A stretch of DNA of 64,000 nucleotides, from positions 1-64,000 of the forward strand of contig JAMZAV010000806.1 of the NCBI GenBank assembly GCA_024449915.1, written 5' to 3'. This document shows positions 33,872 to 44,124 of the stretch, piece by piece (the first letter of the stretch is position 1; each line of letters starts with the position of its first letter). The position numbers and the translations under genes are program-made. Source of the stretch: Sweltsa coloradensis. Lineage: Eukaryota; Arthropoda; Insecta; Plecoptera; Chloroperlidae. The notes beneath the pieces were generated by a model. The model saw only the letters and a program-made list of their open reading frames with translations, had not been told where the DNA came from and did no database searches.

Positions 33872-34982
33872 ATCGATTATTCATAAAGTCCAACTCGCTA
33901 CCTTCCCGTGGTTTGGCCTGTGAGTAGGGGAGTAGTGTATTCCCCAAAACTAAGGGCGAGCTCTGGCCGGTTGGGGTGCATGTTGCAGAGAGAGCTTTCG
34001 CGCAACTTTTTATCACTCCTTTCTTCATTCACACAGCCTTACTCATATTTATTTTCTTCTTTCACTTTTTTCGTCTCCATTCTTGCCGGCCCTCTCTGCA
34101 ACGAGCGCTCCTCCGTTCCCACCCAGTTTAACCCATCCTATCCAACATCCTCACTCCTTCCCATTAACCCCCCTCGTCTTCCCTTACGTTCCTCCCATTG
34201 GAAAGAAGAAAACACGGTGGTGATCCACAATTATGGAAAAAGAAATTTTTTAGATTCCAATACAATTGACATGGGCACTGATAACTCTACTGTTGAGTTC
34301 CCTAAAACACTAACATTAACATTAACATTACACTAACCCCATATGTAGCTTTATAGGCCTAGTACAGTTAATTCCCACTTGCGAAATTACTGGTCGCCAT
34401 TTTGTAAGCAGGTGTGATCTGTACGAGGAGGCTTCGTAGTGACCATGCACTTTCGGTTGCTGCCTGCTATACCTACTACCCTGCTAGCTATAATTTGTAG
34501 CCTTTGTCGCCTATGGGGTCACTTCCGTTAAATTAGCCTGCCTACAAGGATATAGTTAACTTAAAGACATCATTTAAGTCCCACAACTTTCATACAAAGA
34601 CGCATTATTAGACAAAAGAAGTACGCTTCTAAACTTTTTTATGACCAAATCGCCAAACTGCTTTCGGTCAGTAACTTACAATAGCTTACACCATGTATAT
34701 TAGCAACTGTGTAAGAGGCGGTGGGTTAAGTAGGAGCCCTGAAGATTGACATCAACCCCTTTTCTCTTGGCTGATTTGGAGAATTGGGACTTTATCTGTC
34801 TTCGTGTTTAGATTAGCGTGAAAATGAAGCATTGTAATATCAAGCTTAACAAACCGTTATGTTTATGTTGTTCGGCATGCATGTAGAAACAGTAATTTAA
34901 GTGCTCGAAAAAAGCAAGACATTGAATCTTGTGTTGGCTCTGATCATATTTATTAGGTAGCTTCTTGAACGCTTATTATCGT
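33872..34982. other. Unassigned; pyrimidine-rich block then AT-rich sequence
   Basis: An open frame at 33908-34336 (plus strand) has a biased Ser/Leu/Pro composition driven by the pyrimidine-rich DNA and ends in an ACATTA repeat. I do not recognise any domain. Because it begins right after a (TAA)n tract it could be 5' sequence of a TAA-targeting element, but nothing proves that. Confidence 0.25.
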
Positions 34983-35310
34983 TGCGTCGATGGATGAGCG
35001 TGTGGATTCACTAACAGCATTCCATGTTAGAAAAGTCGTAATAAAGTGATTTTAAACAGTATTGTATCTGCGTTCAAGCCTTAATTTATAACATATTGGT
35101 TCAAATGTATCTTGAAACATTTCACCAAGATTGGAATTGCCATTTATCCTCTCAAAGCGAACAATTATACAAATCATAGAAATGTAAGATTACTTAAGAA
35201 ATGTTTCTTCGGTTGTTCCTAAAAAACGTGCCTGAAAAAAATGTAATCAAGATCGAAGTAAGCCCTTGTCCGGTATAGTGCGAAGAAGGAGACAAAAAAC
35301 TAGTCAAATT
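34983..35310 (+). mobile_element. Diverged Helentron-like fragment
   Basis: GTCGATGGATGAGCG at the left resembles the conserved end block. Near 35250 AATCAAGATCGAAGTAAGCC and CCGGTATAGTGCG correspond to the AAATTTTCATCAAGATCGCATA and CCGGTAGAGAGCG region of the copy at 1833. Old and rearranged. Confidence 0.4.
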
Positions 35311-36596
35311 GGAGTCTTGCTACTCTCGTACAAAAGACAATGAATTTTTATTTTGTGTGTGTCAATAAAAATGATAATTCATTAGAAAAGTTATAGAATA
35401 TCACCTAGCTTAGGTCATAGGACTAACTTATTTGAAATTGGAGCAATCTACGTAGAACTTACGTCAAGTCTCTCATCGATTATTACGTCGTACTGTTTTT
35501 AAAGATATTTCTTGACTGAGCAGTTATTCGAAAACTATGAACCAACAGGTCAGTATAATATTTTATCTATCCGTCTATCGATCTGTATGTGACTTATCTC
35601 TGCCTGTGAACATGCTTTTTTGAGTTTTTTCTATCCGTATTGAAGTCTATGAATGTCTATTTTATTATGTCTGCCCGTAAGTGTCAGAATTCCCTCCTGG
35701 TCAATCCAGTGCCGGCCTATCCCACTTCACAGACCACGGCAGATTCGAGTGAGGTCGCACGAAGAACGTGACACAGCCGAAGGTTTGAATTAAATCCCCT
35801 AGATATGAGGGAAAATAGAAATATTTAACAAAGAAAAGATTGACTCTAAACACCCTTAATATTTGACTTAAAGTTGAACCTGTTCTAAGCTTTCAGATCT
35901 CGCAATATATACTCATTTCCAGCAAACTTGTGAAACCGCAATTACTAAAAAAGGTGTTTTTGGCTTAATCGGTAACAATGCTTAATATTAAAATTGTATC
36001 TTAAAAAGGGGCTATTAGCCCAAATTATTTTTTTACTACATAATCTATAGCATAATACGACACTGAAATGACTGTTTAACATTTTTAACATCTTGTAACT
36101 GTGAATTTACAGAAAGTTTTTTAAGTTTATTTATTCAAAAATTTACAAAAATGACGTTTTTGGGAATTTCGCAAATCGACTTAATGCTATTCCAGAGCAC
36201 TCTTACCAATATTTTAGAAGTAAAAAAAGGCTTAAAGTTGGTTGGATGAAAGATGAACTTTAATAAAAAAAATAAGAAAAAATAACCTTTTTTTGGATGG
36301 GACAAAAGCTTCATTTTGGACAATAACTTATATGCAAATTTTGGGCCAATAAGAAAATTACCGTTCTAAGTGCAATACTAAATTTTTAGATTTGACTTTT
36401 TTTCAACACACCGTTGTCTCTGGACTCAATACAAGGGAAAATAATTTCCTGAAATAACGTTTGATGTACGTTTTTGTTTGTCACATGGCAGAAATAAGAG
36501 TCTTGAACCGGAGGACGAAACAAATCGTACATCTAATGTTATACGAGAAAACTATTTTCCCTTGTATTTAGACCAAAGACAAAGGTAGGTGACAAA
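35311..36596. other. No gene; AT-rich, unassigned
   Basis: No coding signal. A minus-strand open frame at 36135-36323 is short, Phe/Lys-rich and without domain. Two diverged blocks near 36420 and 36540 share an ATACAAGGGAAAATA-type word in opposite orientation (TATTTTCCCTTGTAT), giving a short inverted repeat. Confidence 0.3.
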
Positions 36597-37085
36597 TTTT
36601 TTATGAGCATTTAGTGCTGATTTAGTGCTTTTAAGTAACGCAAATCCCAGATTTAGTGCTGCTATATCTTCGGACTTATTCAACCAAAGGTCGTTGGGGG
36701 GGGGGGGGGGGTGTTGCCCAGTTCACGCAGCACCCCGCAAGGCAAGACTCCAATCAGGCAAATTTTTTGTGAGCATTTAGTGCTGATATAGTGCTATTTT
36801 GATCCGCAAATCCCAGATGTAGTGCTGCCATATCTTCGGACATATTTAACTAAAGGTCATGGGGGGGGGGGTGCCAAGTTCTCGCAGCACCCCCCAGGAC
36901 TCCAGGGGGGGGGGTGCAAGTTTAACCTAAACCCCCAGGAATCCGATCACGCTAATTTTTTTAAAGTTTTAAGTGCTCTTTTAGTGCTATTTAGTGCCGC
37001 AAATCCCAGATTTAGTGCAGGCATATCTTCGGACTTATTCAACCCTAAGTCCGGGGGGCGCCAAGTTCACGCAACACCCCATGAC
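36597..37085 (+). repeat. Tandem repeat (~170-190 bp, three copies) with poly-G tracts
   Basis: Copies start near 36597, 36767 and 36957. Each has TTAGTGCTG words, CGCAAATCCCAGAT, ATATCTTCGGAC, a G run (up to 17 G) and CACGCA(G/A)CACCCC. G-run length differs between copies. The array ends at the gypsy element's left target duplication. Confidence 0.75.
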
Positions 37086-37096
37086 TATGATCAGGC

Positions 37097-37342
37097 TGTT
37101 ACGTCTAGGGGTAGTAAGTAACAATAATCAATGCTGATATAATTATTCAGTATTTATTTAAATTAATCTTCAGAAATACAGAAAGAAACCATTCCTAAAA
37201 ATCACCACAATCGACAATCCAATAACACCTTCTTCTGTTTTTCCCACCGCTTGCTTAGGCTGTCTCCCGAAGGGGATTCCAATGCCTCCTAGATACTATA
37301 CACACATTGACCTGACTAGGGCAAGTTAGGTTATACCTAACA
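37097..37342 (-). repeat. 3' LTR of the gypsy element
   Basis: 246 bp, starting TGTTAGG and ending GTAACA on the minus strand. Differs from the 5' LTR near the GGGGATTCC/GGGGATATC word (37272-37277 versus its partner). A C-rich run next to its inner edge on the plus strand is the polypurine tract. Confidence 0.95.
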
Positions 37343-37361
37343 TTCTCCCCCCCTTTTTCTT
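37343..37361 (-). other. Polypurine tract
   Basis: On the minus strand GAAGAAAAAGGGGGGAGAA directly precedes the 3' LTR start TGTTAGG. This is the plus-strand DNA primer site of the element. Confidence 0.85.
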
Positions 37362-40200
37362 CAGACCACACGATGACGAAGATTGTAAGGATGGTCAGCT
37401 TTAGGTGGTGGGGGCGCAGGCCGGACCACTGGTGCTGGAGGAAAGTCAGTTATCGGGGCCCAGTCAGGTGGATCCATATTGTGCAGCAGTTGGTCAATGT
37501 TTGCATGACCAGCAGATTTACCCGTTCGCTGGTCTACAAGGTCATACACGTTATTGCCAATCTTTTGCACAAGCATGTATGGTCCATCTCGTTTTGGAGC
37601 TAGGCTTGCCGAAATCCCCTTACTTGCATCACTGAGAGTGTGTTGGTCTCGCCACACCAAGTCACCTACACGAAACTCAACATCTTTGCGTCCGGAGTCG
37701 TATCTTGTCTTTTGACTATCATGCAGTTTTCCGGACCTATCAGCTGCAAAATCCCGAGCATCAGTCAGACGGTTTAACAGGTCTGCTGCAAAATGTTGTG
37801 TTTCCGCTGGCAAATTGATATTGTCTTCTATTCCGTCTTCTGTATCTTGTGGGGACCATGGAGCTCGAAGTTCTCTTCCGTAGACTAAAAAAGCCGGAGA
37901 GTACCCAGTAACTGAGCTAACTGAAGTACGAAGAGCAAAGAGTATTTCAGGCAAACAAGAGTCCCAATCCCGATGTGTGTCACAGTATGCCTTGAGAGTT
38001 TCCTTGAGAGTCGCATTGTACCGTTCTACCATTTGTCCCGCCGGACGGTAGGGGACTGTGTGCCTCTCAATGATTCCCATATGAGACAGTACACCCTTCC
38101 ACAGTGCACTGACAAATGGCTTTCCATTGTCACTTGAAATGCTCTTGGGGAACCCATGCCTTGTAAATACTTCCACCATACATCGGACTATAGATGAGGT
38201 ATTAGGGTTTTTAATAGGAAATACCTCCAAGTACTTGGTGAATTTGTCCACAATTACCAATAAATGGTTGAAATGGCGTGGAGATGTCGGAAGTGGTCCC
38301 ACAAGGTCAACGCTGAGTTCATCCATGGGGCCACTAGGAAGTCTGCTGTCCATTTTGCCTGTTGGTTTCTGACGAATAGGCTTCAAAGTTTGGCAAGATT
38401 TGCAAGAGCGAACAAATTTAGCAATATCGGGACGCATCCCCATCCAAACAAAAGAGCGTTGTACCCTTTTTAAAGTTCTGAAGAACCCGCCATGCCCACT
38501 TAATGGGTGGTTGTGTTCAGCTGACAACACCAAGGACCGAAGAACTTTAGGAAGCCAGGTTTTGCTGTAAGTTCCCTCTTCGGTTCCTGGGAGTCCAGCA
38601 ATGCGCCTCACTAAAACGCCCTCCTCATCCAATGCACTTTCTTTAGCCATTGTCTGCACCCAAGCTGCAAGCCGCACATTTGTAGGTAACTCACCTGTGA
38701 GCATAAAGTGTGCTAAAGGTCGAAGGTCCTCATCCTTTTTCTGAAGTCCAATGAGCATAGGTTTGTCCTTCAGAACAGTTATGTCTAGATCATTCACTGA
38801 AAATACTGCTTTTGCACATGGGACAGCTTCGAAAGTCACATTTTGAAGATGGTCAGACATAGAAATAGGAAACAGTGCTTCAGGCAATGAGGGAACATGA
38901 TCCTGTTGCACTACTGCACAAGGAGCTCTGCTTAGTGCATCAGCTGGTATGTTGTCACGGCCCATACGAAACCGTATAGTGCAATCGAAACCTTGCAACC
39001 GTAAAACCCAGCGTTTCACCCGGCTAGAAGTAAGTTCTGTTTTGAACATCCACGTAAGAGAGGCATGATCACAAAAGACGTCAAAGTGTGAAAACTCCAG
39101 ATAGGGTCGAAACTTATCAACAGCCCAAACAACCGCCAGGCATTCCAGCTCCTGCACAGTGTAGTGTTCTTCATGCTTTGTTAACTGCCGGCTTATGAAT
39201 TCTACGGGGCGGAATACGTTATTGAATTCTTGCAAAAGTACAGCTGCAATACCAACACCACTGGCATCTGTTTCCACTCTGAATGGTTTGTTAAGATCGG
39301 GAAGTGCTAGTGCTGTGGCATCAATGAGGCCATCCATGAGAGCCCGAAAAGCGGCTGCCTCTCTCTGTTCCCAACGCCATTGCGTGTTCTTGCGCAACAG
39401 GTGTGTGAGTGGCAAGGACACTTGGGAAAAATTTGGAAGAAAAGACCGGTAGTACCCAACAAAACCAAGGAAACGCTGTAGCTCCTTAACCGTGGTTGGT
39501 GATGGGTAGTTCTTTAATGTAGCCAATTTCTCCGGGTCAGGAGCACATTCTCCGGGACGAATAAGGTGGCCAAGAAAACCCAGTTGCTGCTGAAACAGCT
39601 GAACTTTTCGTGGGTTTATAGTTAAATTTGCAGCTTCAATGCGTGACAGTACTGCATCCACGTCACGGACATGCTGTTCTGCTGTCTCAGAAAAAACCAC
39701 AAAATCATCCAAAAAAGCCATGACACATTTGTACTTGAGGTCGTGTAGTACATTATCCATGAGCTCCTGGAACCGAGCAGGACTGCTGGCGAGGCCAAAC
39801 GGCATACGAAGGTATTCGAAGACTCCACGATGGCATATGAAAGCCGTTTTATGTCGATCTGCAGGAGAAACGGATATCTGATGAAAACCTTGAGACAAGT
39901 CTAGGGTTGAAAACCACTTAGCTCGTCCCAATTGTGCAAACACCCATTCTGTATTCGGCATAGGATATAGTGGCACAGTAGTGCGCTTATTGACCTGTCT
40001 GTAGTCCACAGCCAGTCTGTGGCCTCCCGATTTTTTTGGAACTATAACTGGAGCAGAGGTCCAACTACTGCTGGATGATTGTATGATACCCTGCTCCAAT
40101 AGGTCGTCCACGAGCCCATCGAGAATCACCCTTTTGCTGTTGTTGACCGGGCGCAACTTGCATCTGGATGGTCTGTTATTACCTGTATCAATTGTATGTT
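37361..40200 (-). CDS. pol: Gypsy Pol: reverse transcriptase, RNase H, integrase
   Basis: A 931-codon open frame from about 40156 (open to ~40200, no natural start, as expected inside a polyprotein) to the stop at 37361. Residues ~30-215 are reverse transcriptase with L-D-L-S-Q-G-F-H-Q, M-P-F-G-L and catalytic F-L-D-D at 148-151 (F-L-D-D instead of the usual Y-x-D-D). Residues ~290-412 are RNase H (D297, E336, D363). The integrase has an H-H-C-C finger at ~548-589 and catalytic D617, D676 and E711. A GPY/F module (G-P-Y-M-L-V) lies near residue 870. No chromodomain is visible. A proline-rich tail ends the protein. Integrase and polymerase look intact; expression depends on the frame breaks upstream. 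Confidence 0.95.
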
Positions 40201-41333
40201 CAATTCTTGTAGTTAACCCTGAACCCTGAAGATATGGGCATATCTTTCAAGGACTTTAGCCAGGGAAACTGCACTTCCGGAGGACCATGTTGAACAGCAC
40301 CCTCTATTGTCGCAAACACTAACTGCGTCTCAGTGGACAAGTTTTGCTGCAATTCAGGTTGTTCCTGTAGCGATGTACGAGTGAATCCTGGTAGCATAGG
40401 AGCTACTATACGCAACGCTGCTACAACGTCATCAAGCTGTTTCTGCCGCCCTGGACCTGAAGCCACAGGCAATGGTGCACCGGAAGATAGAGGAGATAAA
40501 CGAACAGGAGAGCCAGTAGTCGGGATAACTGTATCCTCAGTTATCATCATCAGTGTATCATCATGTTGAACAGCAACTTGTATTGGCGCAAGCACTAACT
40601 GCCCCTCAGTGGACAAGTTTTGCTGCAAATCAGGGTGTTGCTGTAGAGATGTACGAGTGAATCCTGGTAACATAGGAGCTACTATACGCCAAGCTGCTAC
40701 AACGTCATCAACCTGTTTCTGCCGACGTGGACCTGAAGTCACAGGCAATGGCGCGTGTGAAGTAAGAGGAGATAAACGAACAGGAGATACAGTAGTCTGG
40801 ATAACTGTATCCTCAGCTGTTGTCAGGGAAAACAACTGTTGCAATCCAATTGAGTCTATGACAGTGTCAATATCCCTTGATACTCCCATATTATTAACAC
40901 TCTGGTTTGCAAAAGGAATCAGCCTCTGTATGGACGTACCAACTGTCCAGCCTCCTTCCACTATGTGCAGTGAAATGCCTGTTGCTTGGAGAAAGTCTCG
41001 TCCCAGGATAATGGTGGCTGCAAGGTCAGGCAAGAATAAGAATTTTTGCCGACGCGTACCTCCGGACCATCGGATGTGTACTCGAAGCTGTGCTGTAGCT
41101 GCTGCAGTCCCTGATGCTAAACACAATGAACGCGAAACATTGCATGCTTTAGCACCTGCTGCTACTGCTGCCTGTAGACCCACCTCCCCTAGTAAACTGA
41201 CACACGATCCCGTGTCCATCAGTGCGGGGAGAGAAGCATCTCCTATATTTACATCTAAAATGGGAGTTCCACATTTGACGTGGCTTACCTGCATTACTGA
41301 TTCCATGCAAGACCTCGCAGGTAAAGGTCTCAC
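40201..41333 (-). CDS. Gypsy aspartic protease plus duplicated linker
   Basis: A 377-codon open frame. The protease shows A-L-M-D-T-G-S (catalytic DTG, residues ~36-42) and a flap/ILG block (I-I-L-G-R-D-F-L-Q). It is followed by two tandem ~100-residue repeats (starting E-D-T-V-I-Q-T-T and E-D-T-V-I-P-T-T) sharing P-V-R-L-S-P-L and R-I-V-A-P-M-L-P-G-F-T-R-T-S-L-Q. The DNA copies lie at about 40270-40560 and 40560-40830. The frame ends about 40 bp before the polymerase frame opens; similarity to other gypsy elements continues in the two other frames, so at least two small indels separate protease and polymerase. The linker function is unknown. Confidence 0.85.
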
Positions 41334-42519
41334 ATCTGGTAGTTTCCCTGGTTGTTAGTTGTAGGTATAGTGCCTAGATCTGAGCGGGGTGTGGGGCATT
41401 GCTTAGCCCAGTGTCCTCTACCTCCACACCGGTTGCAGGATTCGTTTGACCGAGCTCGAGGGAGTGTAAGCGCCTTACGTTTGGACAACGCATCTGAAGT
41501 TGTTTGCTTGGTGGGGTAGAAAGCGAGGTCTCGTTCAAGGAAGGTATCAGGCAAAGGAGGAGGGCGGTAACACGAATTACGCCAAACCAAATCCTGAATC
41601 TCTGGACCTACATCCTCTAAGTCTCTTAGTGATGTGAAGTTCCTTCCTAGCAATGCATGTCGAGTAAATGGAGTAACTTGGGCCAAGACTCTGTTCACTA
41701 GCTCCTCTTCAGACTCTGTGGATCCTAAACGCTCGCTGTAAGCTCTGATGACCCGCACAAAGGAGCCAAGGTCTTCATCAGGGTGCTGTGTCCGAGTTTC
41801 CAGTTCCATGCGCAGACGTCGTAGGCGATCCGGTTCTCCAAAGGTCCTGAGGAAATCCTGCTGAAAACCATCCCAAATGGTGTATCCCCCACGTGACTTC
41901 CACCAGCGTTGCGCATCACCCACTAGCGCTACAGGAAGAATCTCCTGCAACAGCCAATGCCGATCGCGATGCACTGCAGTAGCGTACCGAGAGAGTTGCT
42001 GAAGAAATTCAGCCGGTGAATTTGCATCCAAACGCCTTCAAATATTGGTATGTCAATTTTGAGGGCACGAACCGTGGTATCCCCTATATGTTCTCGAGGA
42101 ACAATGTCACAAACCCTTGGCGACGTCGCGAGCACGGGATGCGTGAGCAACCCTGTACTATCTGCAACGGGCGACGGTGAAGCAAACTCTGGTTGCGATA
42201 TCAAATAGGCGTTGATCTGCGTTGGAGACGCAAGCTCGGGTCGCACGGACGACCTTGCACCGGCAGCCTCAGACGGCAAGGTTGGTGACACAGTGGAACG
42301 CAACCGTGGCGGAACGGGAGGCGCGCCAACAGTGGTGCATTCACTCATCGTAGCCTGCACTGGTGAAGTTTCCGCCTCACATACCATTCGCAATGCACGT
42401 ACAAATCCGTCAGAATTATTTACCTGAAACCTTCCCATGGCTTGTATTAGGTCCAAAGGTACAGCGTCCTCGTCAAACCGCGGCGACACGAAAGGGTTTG
42501 ATTCCATATCGACACACAA
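41330..42519 (-). pseudogene. gag: Gypsy Gag in two frames
   Basis: The first frame (42519-~42035) is a Pro/Ser/Ala-rich N-terminal region ending in an I-P-I-F-E-G block. The next frame (42031-41330) continues with A-E-F-L-Q-Q-L, a capsid-like region (L-P-V-A-L-V-G-D-A-Q-R-W-W, D-E-D-L-G-S-F-V) and a CCHC knuckle (C-N-R-C...H...C) before the end. The break near 42035 is a single-base frame difference without a convincing slippery heptamer, so mutation or base-calling error is more likely than programmed frameshifting. The gag end overlaps the protease start by 4 bp. Confidence 0.85.
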
Positions 42520-42550
42520 CCATGCACGTAAAAATAAGAACTATTAAAGT

Positions 42551-42562
42551 GACGAGCCCCCA
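42551..42562 (-). other. Primer-binding site, tRNA-Pro type
   Basis: On the minus strand TGGGGGCTCGTC starts two bases after the 5' LTR end. Its 12 bases match the start of the tRNA-Pro primer site used by many retroviruses. Beyond that the match stops. Confidence 0.7.
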
Positions 42563-42564
42563 AT

Positions 42565-42810
42565 TGTTACGTCTAGGGGTAGTAAGTAACAATAATCAAT
42601 GCTGATATAATTATTCAGTATTTATTTAAATTAATCTTCAGAAATACAGAAAGAAACCATTCCTAAAAATCACCACAATCGACAATCCAATAACACCTTC
42701 TTCTGTTTTTCCCACCGCTTGCTTAGGCTGTCTCCCGAAGGGGATATCAATGCCTCCTAGATACTATACACACATTGACCTGACTAGGGCAAGTTAGGTT
42801 ATACCTAACA
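42565..42810 (-). repeat. 5' LTR of the gypsy element
   Basis: 246 bp, same length as the 3' LTR and identical except for two sites. Promoter and polyadenylation signals are expected here, but I do not see an unambiguous TATA box. Confidence 0.95.
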
Positions 42811-42814
42811 AGGC

Positions 42815-44120
42815 TTATTATTCTAGTTATTAAGTGAACTACACTGCCTTATTTATTGAACACTTTGGTTTATTACACTGCTTTATTAATTGTATAACTG
42901 AGTTATCTACACTGCCTTATTAATTATACAACTTGTTTAACTACACTGCCTTGTTATTGTACAACTGGGTTAACTACACTGCCAGATTAATTGAACAACT
43001 GGGTGAACTACTCTGCCTTGATAATGGTACAACAGGGTTAACTAAACTGCATTATTAATTGTACAACTGGGTTTACTACACTGCCTTATTAAATGTACAC
43101 TTGGTTAACTACTCTGCCTTATTAATTATACAACTGGTTAACTACACTGCCTTTACCATACCACTGATTTCTATATTTCCTATTAAAAATATCGATTTTT
43201 GGTTGGTTATCGCTCACTCGTCGATTGCGTCGGGGCCTACAGCGTTGGCTTGGTCGCTTTGATTAACTGTCCCCCACTGATTATCAGTTTTACAACTGAG
43301 TGGGTAGACTCTAAATGCAATGTATTTATTTATTATTTTATTTTAATTGTGCAACTTGGTTAACTATACTTCCTTATTAATTGTGCATCTGGGTTAACTA
43401 AACTGCCTTAAAAATTTCACAACTGAGTAAACTACATTGTCTTGTTAATAGTACTAATGGGATTATTACCCAACTGGTATAACTAGACTGCTTTGTTGAT
43501 TGTACAAATGGGATTACTGCACAGTGCACTGTGTTATTAATTGTACAACTGGGCTTGTTACACTGCATTATTATAAGTACAACTAGGCTTACTTCACTGC
43601 CTTGCTAATTGTACAATTAGGCGTGCTACACTGCCTTGTTGATTGTAAAACTAGGATTACTACACTGCCTACCAGATTAATTGTAAAACCTCGGCCTACT
43701 GCTATGTCAAACTGTATACCTTATTAATTGCATACTTTGGCTAACAACTCGGATATTTTAACAATTGTCACTACAACAAGGTCTTCTGTAGTGTCTTCTG
43801 CAGTGTAGTTGGCCAAAGTATGCAATTAATAAGGCATAGTTTGACAAAAGTTGGCCGAAGTTTACAATTAATATGGTACTCAAGTAGGACTAGGTCTACA
43901 TTTAATAAGGCAGTGTAGTAATCCTAGATGTACAATCAACAAGGCAGTGTAGCAGTGTAGCAAGCCCATTTGAACCATGAATAACGCAGTGCAGTCATCA
44001 CAGTTGTACAATCTACAAATTGCTGTGTAGTTTTACCAGTTTGGTAATTATCCCGGTAGAACAAATAAATAGGCAGTGTTGTTCAACCAGTTCTACAATT
44101 AACAAGGCAGTGAAGTTAAC
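42815..44120. repeat. ~34-bp minisatellite that reverses orientation
   Basis: From 42830 to ~43760 the plus strand repeats (T)TAATTGTACAACTGGG-TTAACTACACTGCC. From ~43795 to 44120 the same motif appears as its reverse complement (GGCAGTGTAGT...GTACAAT). The switch lies near 43770-43800. An interspersed repeat (43175-43330) sits inside the forward half. Confidence 0.8.
43175..43330 (+). repeat. Interspersed repeat, second copy at 28240-28400
   Basis: Matches the minus strand of 28240-28400, including the GCTCACTCGTCGATTGCGTC block and CCCCCACTG. It interrupts the ~34-bp minisatellite. Confidence 0.6.
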
Positions 44121-44124
44121 ACAG

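Larger units (their letters stand above)
37097..42810 (-). mobile_element. Young Ty3/gypsy LTR retrotransposon
   Basis: Two 246-bp LTRs (37097-37342 and 42565-42810) differ at two adjacent-region sites only. AGGC flanks both ends (37093-37096 and 42811-42814). On the minus strand the order is LTR, primer site, gag, protease, reverse transcriptase, RNase H, integrase, polypurine tract, LTR, the Ty3/gypsy order. The LTR identity points to a recent insertion, yet the coding region has at least three small frame breaks. Confidence 0.95.

Noticed and set aside
33908..34336. 142-codon open frame after a (TAA)n tract
   Set aside because: Low-complexity Ser/Leu/Pro composition from pyrimidine-rich DNA, ending in an ACATTA repeat; no domain seen.
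42010..42050. Programmed frameshift in the gypsy gag
   Set aside because: No slippery heptamer or downstream structure that I can support; a single-base error or mutation is simpler.
37373..42605. Plus-strand open frames across the gypsy element
   Set aside because: They are antisense shadows of gag and pol without any domain signature.
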